64,000 bases of DNA, taken from the NCBI GenBank assembly GCA_036394995.1, contig DASWED010000125.1:1-64000 (forward strand), given 5' to 3'. The notes beneath the pieces were generated by a model. It worked only from the letters and a program-made list of their open reading frames with translations. It did not search any database and was not told the origin of the DNA. Of this stretch, positions 24,034 through 32,530 are shown one piece after another; within the stretch, counting starts at the first letter, position 1, and every line of letters begins with the position of its first letter. The stretch comes from DASWED01 sp036394995 (GTDB lineage Bacteria; Actinomycetota; UBA4738; JACQTL01). Both the position numbers and the translations under genes were made by a program.

Positions 24034-25683
24034 ATGGGCGAGACCACCGCCCCCATCCCCGACGCGCCCGCGTCCCCACCCGCCCAGCCCGAACGCGCTG
24101 CCACGTTCGTGTACTCGGGACCCGATCTGCGCGGGCACGCAGAGCAGCTCGCGCAGAAGAAGGACAAGTTCCGCGAGATGGGCGGGCCGGAGCGGATCGA
24201 ACGCCAGCACGCCGACGGCAAGCTCACGGTCCGGGAGCGCCTGGACCTGCTGTTCGACCCGGGGTCGTTCTCCGAGTTCGCGCTGCTGGGGCACCACCAG
24301 TCCTCGTCGCCCCAGATGCAGGGGAAGCTCACCCCGGCCGACGGCGTGGTCACGGGCGTCGGCCGGATCGACGGCCGCCGGGTGTGCGTGATCGCGTACG
24401 ACTTCACGGTCATGGCGGGGTCCATGGGGATGGTCGGGGAGCTGAAGGCGTCCCGGATGCGCGAGCTGGCGTTGCGCGAGCGGATCCCGATCGTGTGGCT
24501 GGTCGATTCGGGGGGCGCGCGGATCCAGGAGGCCGCGGGATCGATGTTCGCCCGGACCGGCGACCTGTTCCGGGAGCAGGTCGTGATGAGCGGCGTGGTC
24601 CCGCAGGTGGCCGCGATGATGGGCCCGGGGGCTGCGGGCACCGCGTACATCCCCGGGCTGGCCGACTTCGTGCCGATGGTGAAGGGCACGTCGAACATGG
24701 CCCTGGGCGGTCCCCACCTGGTGAAGGCCGCGGTGGGGGAGATCGTCACCGCCGAGGAGATGGGCGGCTCGGCCGTCCACTGCAAGATCAGCGGTGTGGC
24801 CGACCTGGAGGTGGCCGACGACCGCGAGTGCATCGACGTGGTCCGGAAGTACCTGGGCTACTTCCCCGCGAACAACATGGAGCCACCGCCCCGGGCCGAG
24901 GACGTGACGGACCCGGCCGACCGCTCGTGCGACGCGCTCCTCGACATCGTGCCCGCGAACCCCCGCCAGGCCTACGACGTGCGCAAGGTCATCACCGAGA
25001 TCGCCGACGACGGCGACTTCTTCCCGATGAAGCCGGACTGGGCCCGGAACCTGGTGACGGGCTTCGCCCGGTTCGACGGCCATCCGGCCGGGATCGTGGC
25101 CAACCAGCCCATGTTCCTGGGCGGCGCCCTGGACGTGAACGCGGCGGACAAGGCCGCCCGGTTCGTGTGGCTGTGCGACGCGTTCGGCATCCCGCTGGTG
25201 TTCCTCATGGACTGCCCGGGGTTCCTGGTGGGCTCGGCGGTGGAGAAGCAGGGGATCATCCGCCACGGCGCGAAGATGCTGTTCGCGGTCAGCGAGGCGA
25301 CGGTGCCGAAGGTCACGGTCGTGCTGCGCAAGGGGTACGGCGCCGGGTACTACGTGATGAACGGACGGGCCTACGAGCCCGACTACATCGTGGCCTGGCC
25401 CACGGCGGAGATCAGCGTGATGGGGCCGGAGGGCGCGGTGAACATCATCTTCCGCAAGCAGATCGAGGCGGCGGGGGACGCGGAGGCCCAGGACGCCATG
25501 CGGAACCAGATGGTGGACATGGTCCGCGACCAGATCAACGCGTACATCGCGGCGGGGTGGTCGTTCGTGGACGACCTCATCGAACCCCAGGACACCCGCG
25601 CCGCGATCGTCCGGGGCCTGGAGATCGGCGAGACCAAGACCGTCGAACGCCCCTGGCGCAAGCACGGCGTCCTGCCGGTCTGA
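24034..25683 (+). CDS. Acyl-CoA carboxylase carboxyltransferase (beta) subunit
   Basis: A 549-residue propionyl/methylcrotonyl-type carboxyltransferase, which moves carboxyl from biotin to an acyl-CoA. The N-half has RQHADGKLTVRERLDLLFDP and WLVDSGGARIQEAAGSMFAR. The C-half has VFLMDCPGFLVGSAVEKQGI and VLRKGYGAGYYVMNGRAYEP, the two crotonase-like halves with paired oxyanion glycines. GAAGGAGG lies 7 nt before ATG 24034. It is not next to the biotin carboxylase (20482) or carrier (34032). Substrate specificity cannot be read directly; the MNGRAYEPDY region resembles methylcrotonyl or geranyl types as much as propionyl types. Confidence 0.92.
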   Translation: MGETTAPIPDAPASPPAQPERAATFVYSGPDLRGHAEQLAQKKDKFREMGGPERIERQHADGKLTVRERLDLLFDPGSFSEFALLGHHQSSSPQMQGKLTPADGVVTGVGRIDGRRVCVIAYDFTVMAGSMGMVGELKASRMRELALRERIPIVWLVDSGGARIQEAAGSMFARTGDLFREQVVMSGVVPQVAAMMGPGAAGTAYIPGLADFVPMVKGTSNMALGGPHLVKAAVGEIVTAEEMGGSAVHCKISGVADLEVADDRECIDVVRKYLGYFPANNMEPPPRAEDVTDPADRSCDALLDIVPANPRQAYDVRKVITEIADDGDFFPMKPDWARNLVTGFARFDGHPAGIVANQPMFLGGALDVNAADKAARFVWLCDAFGIPLVFLMDCPGFLVGSAVEKQGIIRHGAKMLFAVSEATVPKVTVVLRKGYGAGYYVMNGRAYEPDYIVAWPTAEISVMGPEGAVNIIFRKQIEAAGDAEAQDAMRNQMVDMVRDQINAYIAAGWSFVDDLIEPQDTRAAIVRGLEIGETKTVERPWRKHGVLPV

Positions 25684-25684
25684 C

Positions 25685-26506
25685 ATGAGCGTGGTTCCCG
25701 GCGGGGCGTCACGGGCCGAGCTGCTGGAAGCCGTCGACCGGCACCAGTGGGAGCTCGCCGTCCGGTGGGCGGCGGTGCAGGGCGGGGACGTCCACGACAC
25801 GCCGGGGTTCGTGCGGTGCATCAATCCCGGGGTGAACGTGCCGTTCGCGAACGGCGTGATGCGCGTGCGGCTGTCGGAGGAGGAGCTTCCGCACGCCGTG
25901 CGGGAGTGCACCGCGGCGTTCCGGGAAGCGGGGGTCCCGGCGCTGTGGTGGACGAATCCGCTGTCGCGGCCGGAGGATCCCGGACCGGACCTCCGGGCGC
26001 ACGGCTGGCGGGCGGACGAGGGCATGCCGTGGATGGCCGCGGCCATCCATCGGATCGAGTGGCCGGATCGGCCCGTGCGCCTGCGGATCGAACGGGTCAC
26101 CGGCGAGGCGCTGCAGGACGCCTGGCTGCAGGGGATGACGGCCGGGTTCTCCATGACTCCGGTGGAGCGGTTCGCCATGACCAACCTGGCCACCGCGGTG
26201 GGGTACGGGGAGGACGCGCCGTGGGTCCGGTGGGTGGGGTTCGTCGACGGCCGTCCCGTGGCCACGTCGGGGCTCATGCAGGGGGGCGGGGTCGCGGGGA
26301 TCTACAACGTGGCGACCGCTCCCGACGCCAGGCGCCGCGGCTTCGGCGCGGCCATGACGGCCGAGGCCGTGCGGGCCGGGCGGGAGCGCGGGTACGAGGT
26401 GGCGGTCCTGGGGGCCTCCGACCTGGGACGCGGGGTCTACGAGCGGATGGGATTCGCCGAGGTGTGCCGCGAACAGGTCTTCCTGTGGCCGGGCCCAGCG
26501 CGATGA
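25685..26506 (+). CDS. GNAT-family N-acetyltransferase
   Basis: A 273-residue GNAT protein. The N-half is divergent. The C-half holds the catalytic fold, with YNVATAPDARRRGFGAAMTA as the acetyl-CoA pyrophosphate loop (R/Q-x-x-G-x-G/A) and YERMGFAEVCREQVFLWP at the end. Substrate unknown. Starts 1 bp after the carboxyltransferase stop, so probably the same mRNA. Confidence 0.85.
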   Translation: MSVVPGGASRAELLEAVDRHQWELAVRWAAVQGGDVHDTPGFVRCINPGVNVPFANGVMRVRLSEEELPHAVRECTAAFREAGVPALWWTNPLSRPEDPGPDLRAHGWRADEGMPWMAAAIHRIEWPDRPVRLRIERVTGEALQDAWLQGMTAGFSMTPVERFAMTNLATAVGYGEDAPWVRWVGFVDGRPVATSGLMQGGGVAGIYNVATAPDARRRGFGAAMTAEAVRAGRERGYEVAVLGASDLGRGVYERMGFAEVCREQVFLWPGPAR

Positions 26507-26557
26507 TCCGCGCAGGCCGTGGAGCGGTTCCCTCGTCTGGCCGAGAGGAGCGGGCCG

Positions 26558-27649
26558 ATGTCCGATGAGGATCAGGAGCTCACGCGGGAGGAGGAGCAGG
26601 CGCTCAGGCGCACCTGCTCGCGGTTCCTGACGTGGCACGGGCTGCGCTCGGCGTCGGACTTCCTGAGCGAGATCCCTCCGGACGTCGCCACCGACGTGTA
26701 CGGAGAGGGCGGGGTGGTGGAGGAGCTCGAGGACGAGATCGCCTCGCTCCTGGGGAAGCCGGCCGCCGCGTTCCTCCCGAGCGGGGTCATGTCCCAGCAG
26801 ATCGCGCTCCGGGTGCACGCCGACCGGCGGGGCAGGCACACGGTCCTGTTCCACCCCTTCTCCCACCTCGACCACCACGAGGAGCGCGGGTACGAACGGC
26901 TCCACGGCCTCCACGGCCGGCCCGTCGGCGAGTTCCAGCGCCTGATCGAGATGGACGACCTGAAGGGCGTCGCCGAGCCGCCCGCAGCGCTGCTGCTCGA
27001 GTTGCCGCAGCGAGACCTGGGTGGGCAGCTCCCCGGCTGGGACGACCTCGTCGCCCAGGCGGACTGGGCCAGGGGGCGGGGGGCCGCCGTGCACATGGAC
27101 GGCGCCCGGCTGTGGGGGTGCGAGTCCTTCTACGGTCGTACGTTCCGGGAGATCTGCGAGCCGTTCGACACCGTGTACGTGTCGTTCTACAAGCAGCTGG
27201 GGGGCCTGCCCGGGTCCGGCCTGGCCGGCCCCGGGGACGTGGTGGCCGAGGTCCGGGAGTGGCGGAGGCGCCACGGCGGCACGGTCCACGGCATGTGGCC
27301 GAACGCCGGGTCCGCGCTGAACGTGCTGCGGATGCGCCTCCCCCGGATCGCCGCGTACCAGGAGCATGCGCTGGCCATCGCCGATGCCCTGCGGGACCTC
27401 CCGGACGTGGACGTTGTCCCGGACCCGCCCCACACCCCGATGATGCACCTCGTGCTGTATCGGGAGGCCGGCCCGCTGCGGAGCGCCGCCCTGCGCATGG
27501 CCCGGGAGGACGGCATCTGGACGTGGGCTCGCTATGCGCTCACCGGCGCGCCCCGGGCCCAGCGCGCGGAGCTGGACGTGGGCGACGCCACCCTCCAGCT
27601 CGCCCCCTCGGAGGTCGGGACGATCGTCGAACGGCTGCTCCGGGACTGA
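26558..27649 (+). CDS. Threonine aldolase/beta-eliminating lyase-type PLP enzyme
   Basis: A 363-residue fold-type I PLP enzyme. ASLLGKPAAAFLPSGVMSQQ places the early phosphate contacts. HMDGARLWGCESFYG gives D181, which holds the pyridine nitrogen, and YVSFYKQLGGLPGSG gives Schiff-base K212. Relatives cleave beta-hydroxy amino acids to glycine and an aldehyde, but this branch is diverged. ATG 26558 has GAGAGGAG 7 nt upstream. It heads a close run with the PIG-L, decarboxylase and S51-like genes. Confidence 0.82.
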   Translation: MSDEDQELTREEEQALRRTCSRFLTWHGLRSASDFLSEIPPDVATDVYGEGGVVEELEDEIASLLGKPAAAFLPSGVMSQQIALRVHADRRGRHTVLFHPFSHLDHHEERGYERLHGLHGRPVGEFQRLIEMDDLKGVAEPPAALLLELPQRDLGGQLPGWDDLVAQADWARGRGAAVHMDGARLWGCESFYGRTFREICEPFDTVYVSFYKQLGGLPGSGLAGPGDVVAEVREWRRRHGGTVHGMWPNAGSALNVLRMRLPRIAAYQEHALAIADALRDLPDVDVVPDPPHTPMMHLVLYREAGPLRSAALRMAREDGIWTWARYALTGAPRAQRAELDVGDATLQLAPSEVGTIVERLLRD

Positions 27650-27729
27650 AGCTGCTCGACCGCGCGACCCGCGGTTGCCGGGGAAGCACCGGGCGGCGAG
27701 ACTCTGAGCCTGCGTCAGGAGAGGAGCAC

Positions 27730-28467
27730 GTGAGCGACGAATCATCATCGGCCCGCGCCCTCGGGACCATCCTCGGGGTGTGGGCGCATCCCGACGACGA
27801 GGCGTACCTGACCGCGGGACTCATGGCCACGGCCATTCGCGAGGGCCGGCGGGTGGCGTGCGTCACGGCCACGCGCGGAGAGGAGGGCTCCTGGGACGAG
27901 GAGCGGTGGCCTACCGCGACCCTGGGCAAGGTCCGGGAGGCCGAGCTGCTCCGTTCCCTGGAGATCCTCGGCGTGACCGAGCACCGGTTCCTGGACTACC
28001 ACGACGGAGCGTGCGCGGAGGTGGACCCGGAGGAGGCGATCGGGAGGGTCGCCGCGATCATGGAGGACGTCCGGCCCGACACGGTGTTCTCGTTCGGACC
28101 GGACGGCATGACCGACCACCCCGACCACAAGGCCACGTGCGCCTGGGCCACCGAGGCCTTCCGGCGCGCCGGGAAGCCCGGCGCCCGCCTGTACCACGCG
28201 GTCATGACGCCGGAATGGGCGAAGGAGTTCGTCCCGATGATGAACCGGTTCAACGTGTTCATGTCGCCGGACACGCCGCCCGTGGTCGAACATGGCGACC
28301 TGGCCATCGACTTCGAGCTGCCGCCCGACCTCCTGGAGCTGAAGCTCGAGGCCATCGAGGCCCACGTGAGCCAGGTGGACGGGATGATGAACGCGTTCGG
28401 CAAGGACTTCTTCCGCCGGGCGCACCGGGCCGAGTTCTTCCGCCGAGCCGAGGAGCGCCGATGGTGA
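27730..28467 (+). CDS. PIG-L family N-deacetylase
   Basis: A 245-residue zinc hydrolase of the PIG-L/LmbE family. The metal motif AHPDDE is at 19-24, with TATRGEEGSW and the downstream DHPDHKAT His pair. The family includes mycothiol-pathway MshB and Mca, which share the fold, and many enzymes of unknown substrate. Neither is singled out here. GTG 27730 has AGGAGAGGAG upstream. The next gene starts within its last 7 bp. Confidence 0.87.
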   Translation: MSDESSSARALGTILGVWAHPDDEAYLTAGLMATAIREGRRVACVTATRGEEGSWDEERWPTATLGKVREAELLRSLEILGVTEHRFLDYHDGACAEVDPEEAIGRVAAIMEDVRPDTVFSFGPDGMTDHPDHKATCAWATEAFRRAGKPGARLYHAVMTPEWAKEFVPMMNRFNVFMSPDTPPVVEHGDLAIDFELPPDLLELKLEAIEAHVSQVDGMMNAFGKDFFRRAHRAEFFRRAEERRW

Positions 28468-30002
28468 GCGAGCTCGACGACCGCCCGGGACGAACGGCGC
28501 CGGCGCCCCAGGCCCCACCCGCCGTCGACGACCTCGACTGGGACCCGGAGCGGGCCCGCCGGTTCACCGAGGCCGCGGTGGACCTGTTCGTGGAGTACCT
28601 GGAGCGCCTCCCGGACATGCCGGTGGCCCCCCCGGAGGGCGAGGACGAGGTCCGGGCCGCCATGGCCATCCCCGTGCCCGACCAGCCCATGGCGGACGAG
28701 GACGTCCTGGCGTACCTCCGCGAGGTGGCGTTCCGGTGGTCGATGTATCCGGGGCACCCGCGGTTCCTGGCCTACATCACGGGCGCCGGGACCGTGCCCG
28801 GCGTGGCCGCCGACCTCCTGGCCTCCGGGCTGAACCAGAACCTGGGCGGCTGGCGCCTGTCGCCGGCCGGCACGGAGATCGAGCTCCATCTGACGCGGTG
28901 GTTCGCCCAGCAGTTCGGGCTCCCGTCCGGGGCCGGGGGGCTGTTCGTGTCCGGGGGGGCCATGGCGAACTTCGTGGCGCTGAAGGTGGCACGGGACCGC
29001 ATGGCCGGCCTCGCCGTCCGCCAGCAGGGGGTCGCGGCCGCCGGACCGGCCGCGCTGTACGCCTCCGCCGAGGTCCACGTGGTGACCGACCGGGCCGCCG
29101 ACATGCTCGGACTGGGAATGGACGCCGTGAGGAAGGTCCCCGTGGACGGGGGGCTCCGCATGCGGATGGACGCCCTGCGGGAGGCGGTGGCGCGGGACCG
29201 GGCCGCGGGGGTCCGGCCGCTGGCCGTTGTGGCGACTGCCGGGACGGTGGCCACCGGGGCGGTCGATCCGATGGTGGAGATCGCGGACCTCTGCGCGGAG
29301 GAGGGGATGTGGATGCACGTGGACGCGGCCTACGGGGGTCCCGCCGTCCTGGCCGAGGACCTCCGGCCGTTGTTCACGGGGATCGAGCGAGCCCATTCGA
29401 TCGCGTTCGACCCACACAAGTGGATGTACACGCCGCACTCCGGCGGGTGCGTCCTGGTCCGGGACCTGTTCTGGTTGGTCGACTCGTTCGGGGCGTCGGC
29501 GACCTACGTCTACGAGGACAAGGAGCGCACGAAGCACGGCCTCGACCTGGGGATGTTCGGGCCGCAGTACAGTCGCGGATTCCAGGCGCTCAAGGTCTGG
29601 GTGTCGCTGCTGTCGCACGGCCGGCTGGCCTACGGCCGGCGCATCTCCCACGACGCCCGGCTGGCCCGGTACCTCGGCGACGTGATCGAGGCTCGCCCGG
29701 ACTTCGAGCTGGCCTGTCCCGTGGGCCTGTCGATCACGTGCTTCCGGTACGTGCCGCCCGGCCTCCCCGACGGCCCGGAGCGGGATCCCTACCTGAACCG
29801 GCTCAATGAACGGCTCATGACCGAGATCCAGCTGGACGGCCGGGTGTTCTACTCGAACGCCGTCCTGGACGGACGGTTCGTGCTCAGGTCCTGCCTGGTG
29901 AACTTCCGGACCGAGGCGGGGGACATGGACGCCGTGGTGGAGGTCACGGCCGAGCTGGGGGCCAAGCTCGACCAGGAGCTCAGGCCGGAGTCGCTCCGGT
30001 GA
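28461..30002 (+). CDS. PLP-dependent (aromatic/glutamate-type) amino acid decarboxylase
   Basis: A 513-residue group II decarboxylase. HPRFLAYITGAGTVPG is the substrate-entry block, GLFVSGGAMANFVALKVAR binds the PLP phosphate, HVDAAYGG carries the Asp that pairs with the pyridine ring, and FDPHKWMYTP holds Schiff-base K320. Likely substrates are aromatic amino acids, but glutamate or 2,4-diaminobutyrate types share the fold. It overlaps the PIG-L gene by 7 bp and the next gene by 4 bp, so all are translationally coupled. Confidence 0.87.
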   Translation: MVSELDDRPGRTAPAPQAPPAVDDLDWDPERARRFTEAAVDLFVEYLERLPDMPVAPPEGEDEVRAAMAIPVPDQPMADEDVLAYLREVAFRWSMYPGHPRFLAYITGAGTVPGVAADLLASGLNQNLGGWRLSPAGTEIELHLTRWFAQQFGLPSGAGGLFVSGGAMANFVALKVARDRMAGLAVRQQGVAAAGPAALYASAEVHVVTDRAADMLGLGMDAVRKVPVDGGLRMRMDALREAVARDRAAGVRPLAVVATAGTVATGAVDPMVEIADLCAEEGMWMHVDAAYGGPAVLAEDLRPLFTGIERAHSIAFDPHKWMYTPHSGGCVLVRDLFWLVDSFGASATYVYEDKERTKHGLDLGMFGPQYSRGFQALKVWVSLLSHGRLAYGRRISHDARLARYLGDVIEARPDFELACPVGLSITCFRYVPPGLPDGPERDPYLNRLNERLMTEIQLDGRVFYSNAVLDGRFVLRSCLVNFRTEAGDMDAVVEVTAELGAKLDQELRPESLR

Positions 30003-30739
30003 GCCTGTTCGCGCTGCTGGGGTCCGGGGAGTTCCTCCCGTGGACCTCGGAGGTCGACCGGTGGCTCCTGGAGCGGACGAGGGGGGAGCTCGTGCTGGTG
30101 CTGCCCACGGCGAGCGCGCCGGAGGGGGAGACCGTGTTCCGGCGGTGGGGCGACATGGGCGTGGACCACTACACGGAGATGGGCGTGCCGGTGGAGCTCG
30201 TCCCGCTGCGGAACCGGGACGACGCCGAGGATCCCGCGCTCGCCGGGCTGGTGGAGGGCGCCGCGGTGGTGTTCTTCTCCGGCGGGAACCCCGCGTACCT
30301 CGCCGCCACGCTGCAGGGCACCGCCTTCTGGACGGCCGTGCTCGCGGGCCTGGACCGGGGGATGGCCTACGCCGGGTGCAGCGCGGGCATCTCCGCCCTC
30401 GGCGACGTGGCGCCGGACAGCACGTCGAACGACCCCACCAGCGCGAGCTTCTGGCGACCGGGGCTGGCGCAGTTCCCCAAGACCTACTTCGGCCCTCACT
30501 GGGACGCGCTCGACGTCTACGTGCCCGGGCTGCGGGCCAAGGTGGTGGCGTCGGTGCCGTCCGACTGCCGCCTGCTGGCCATCAACGAGGACACCGCGCT
30601 GGTCGGCGACGGCACCAAATGGACCGTGATCGGCGCAGGCCGGGTCGCGCTCCTCGAGAACGGCGGGTGGAGCGAACACCCGAGCGGCACGAGCTTCACG
30701 AAGGAGCTGGAGCACCACACGGAGGGTGCCGGCCACTGA
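29999..30739 (+). CDS. Peptidase S51-like (type 1 glutamine amidotransferase-like) protein
   Basis: A 246-residue protein of the peptidase E/cyanophycinase clan. FALLGSGEFLPW starts strand 1, VVFFSGGNPAYLAATLQGT follows, and the nucleophile elbow YAGCSAGISALGD has Ser128 where S51 enzymes carry their catalytic Ser. LLAINEDTALVGDGTKWTVI closes the domain. Such enzymes hydrolyse Asp-dipeptides or cyanophycin-like amide bonds. GTG 29999 overlaps the decarboxylase stop as GTGA. Confidence 0.8.
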   Translation: MSLFALLGSGEFLPWTSEVDRWLLERTRGELVLVLPTASAPEGETVFRRWGDMGVDHYTEMGVPVELVPLRNRDDAEDPALAGLVEGAAVVFFSGGNPAYLAATLQGTAFWTAVLAGLDRGMAYAGCSAGISALGDVAPDSTSNDPTSASFWRPGLAQFPKTYFGPHWDALDVYVPGLRAKVVASVPSDCRLLAINEDTALVGDGTKWTVIGAGRVALLENGGWSEHPSGTSFTKELEHHTEGAGH

Positions 30740-30759
30740 GACGATCGGCCCGCGGAGCT

Positions 30760-31797
30760 TCAGATCCAGCGCTTGCGCTTGAAGAACAGCCACAGGGCCG
30801 CCCCGGCGCCGAACATGATCAGCACGACGCCGACGAATCCCCGACTGCCGATGTCCGGATCGGGCCACAGCTTGTAGTTCGTGCCGTACACGCTGGCGAT
30901 GAGCGTGGGGATCGCGATGATGGCGGCCCACGCGCTGAGCTTCTTGTTGACCTCGTTCAGCATGTCGGCCTGGACGCTCCGGGTGAGGTCGATCACCGCG
31001 GTGGCCAGGTCGTCGACGTTGCGGATCTGCCCGCCGATCCGGAGCACGTGGTCGTGCACGTCACGGAACAGCAGGTCGGTCCGGTCGTCCCCGTCACCGT
31101 CCGCATCGAGCTCAGCCTCGGCCCCGGCCTGGAGGGCCTCCAGGACGCCGTTCAGCGGCAGGGCGTACCGCCGGAGCATCGAGACCTGCTGCTTGATCGC
31201 GTACAGCATCGGCTGGCTGGGGAGGTCCTCGGCGTTGCGCGCCGCGTTCGACACGCTCCGGCGGGACACCCGCAGGGCCTGCGCCTCCAGGTCCTCGACG
31301 TCGATCTCCAGCCGGTCGGCGATTCGTTGGTGGTCGTCCACCACGGCGTCCACCAGGGCGTGCAGGGCCCGGTCGACGTCGAGGTCGTCCGGTTCGACCT
31401 GCTGGAGGCGCTTGCGGCCGTCCCCGACCAGCCGTCCGGCTCCGTTGTGCAGGATCAGCAGGAACCTCGGTCCGGCGAAGCAGGCGATCTGCCGGGCCTC
31501 CAGCTGGTCGTCCTCCTCGTCGAGCTGGTCCAGGACGACGAACCGGTGGGACTCGTAGGTCTCGAGCTTGGGCCGCTGCCGCGGGTTCAGCGCGTCCTCC
31601 ACGGCCAGGGGGTCCAGGTCGAACCGCTCGGCCACCTCCCGGACCCGCTCGGGATCCTCGTGCGGGAGCTCGACCTCCACCCACGAGAACCCCCCGTCGG
31701 TCCGGGACCGGTCCGCGGCCACCACGACGTCGGGACCGTCGGCCCAGCCGTCGCGAGCCGTATGCGACAGTGCTCGCATCCCTGACGTTCTACCCAT
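30760..31797 (-). CDS. CorA-family divalent cation transporter, YGTN variant
   Basis: A 345-residue CorA-like protein with a large cytoplasmic funnel (about 1-275) containing RFDLDPLAVEDALNPRQRPK and RNVDDLATAVIDLTRSVQAD. Two C-terminal helices follow: AAIIAIPTLIASVYGTN and FVGVVLIMFGAGAALWLFF, then a KRKRW end. The pore motif is YGTN where nearly all CorA proteins have YGMN; the Met-to-Thr change may alter selectivity. Start could be ATG 31797 or ATG 31779; neither has a strong Shine-Dalgarno. Confidence 0.87.
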   Translation of the reverse strand: MGRTSGMRALSHTARDGWADGPDVVVAADRSRTDGGFSWVEVELPHEDPERVREVAERFDLDPLAVEDALNPRQRPKLETYESHRFVVLDQLDEEDDQLEARQIACFAGPRFLLILHNGAGRLVGDGRKRLQQVEPDDLDVDRALHALVDAVVDDHQRIADRLEIDVEDLEAQALRVSRRSVSNAARNAEDLPSQPMLYAIKQQVSMLRRYALPLNGVLEALQAGAEAELDADGDGDDRTDLLFRDVHDHVLRIGGQIRNVDDLATAVIDLTRSVQADMLNEVNKKLSAWAAIIAIPTLIASVYGTNYKLWPDPDIGSRGFVGVVLIMFGAGAALWLFFKRKRWI

Positions 31798-31883
31798 TCG
31801 GTGGATGGAGCCACCACGCGTTGACGGTGCTCGCGGGCCGGACGTACCGTCGCCGCTGCCCCGCGTCGGACGAAGGGACGGGC

Positions 31884-32462
31884 ATGACGGAGCTGTGGGA
31901 GTTCCATCGGAGGGCCGGCGAGATGCTGGCCGGGAACGTGAAGCGGATCCGGGAGGACCAGTGGGGCCTCCCGACGCCCTGCGCGGGCTGGGACGTCCGT
32001 GACCTCATGCACCACATCGCGTGGAGCAACCTGTGGGTGGCGCCGCTCGTAGCCGGCCGGTCCCTGGCGGAGGTCGCGCCGGAGCTGGAGGGGGACGTGC
32101 TCGGCGAGGATCCCATCGGGGTGGCGCTCCGTTCGATCGACGTGTCCAGCGACGCGTTCGAACGTGGGTACGACCGGACCGTGCAGCTCTCCCGGGGGAT
32201 GGCCCCGGCCCGCGAGTACTGCGGGGAACGGATGAACGACCTGGTGGTGCACAACTGGGACCTGGCCGCGGCCATCGACGGCGACCGCCGCCTGGACGAG
32301 GAATGTATGGAGGCCGCGCTCGAGGTGTACCGTCCGTTCGAGGCGGTGCTCCGCCCGGCCGGCGAGCTGGGCCCCGACGTGGAGGTCCCGGAGGGCGCCG
32401 ACCTCCAGACCCGCTACCTGGCCTTCTTCGGCCGCCGGGCCGACTGGACCCAGCCCGGCTGA
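31884..32462 (+). CDS. TIGR03086-family (DinB/mycothiol-dependent-type) protein
   Basis: A 192-residue four-helix protein. LPTPCAGWDVRDLMHHIAWS is the signature of the maleylpyruvate-isomerase N-terminal/TIGR03086 family, and DLVVHNWDLAAAIDGD carries the third metal His. These bind a divalent metal through three His; some use mycothiol as cofactor. Complete at both ends. ATG 31884 has GGGACGGG upstream. Confidence 0.85.
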   Translation: MTELWEFHRRAGEMLAGNVKRIREDQWGLPTPCAGWDVRDLMHHIAWSNLWVAPLVAGRSLAEVAPELEGDVLGEDPIGVALRSIDVSSDAFERGYDRTVQLSRGMAPAREYCGERMNDLVVHNWDLAAAIDGDRRLDEECMEAALEVYRPFEAVLRPAGELGPDVEVPEGADLQTRYLAFFGRRADWTQPG

Positions 32463-32517
32463 TCCCTGGAGGCGCCCGCCGAGGGCGTCCTCGAGGAGGC
32501 CCGCTGAGCTCCACCGG

Positions 32518-32523
32518 TATCCT
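32518..32523 (+). promoter_or_regulatory. -10 box of a likely leaderless promoter (SelU-like gene)
   Basis: TATCCT ends 7 nt before ATG 32531 (CTGAGCC between) and no Shine-Dalgarno is present. This puts transcription start at or next to the ATG. Confidence 0.55.
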
Positions 32524-32530
32524 CTGAGCC

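Noticed and set aside
23515..26277. 920-codon minus-strand frame opposite the carboxyltransferase
   Set aside because: Shadow frame with no domain, start signal or plausible composition.
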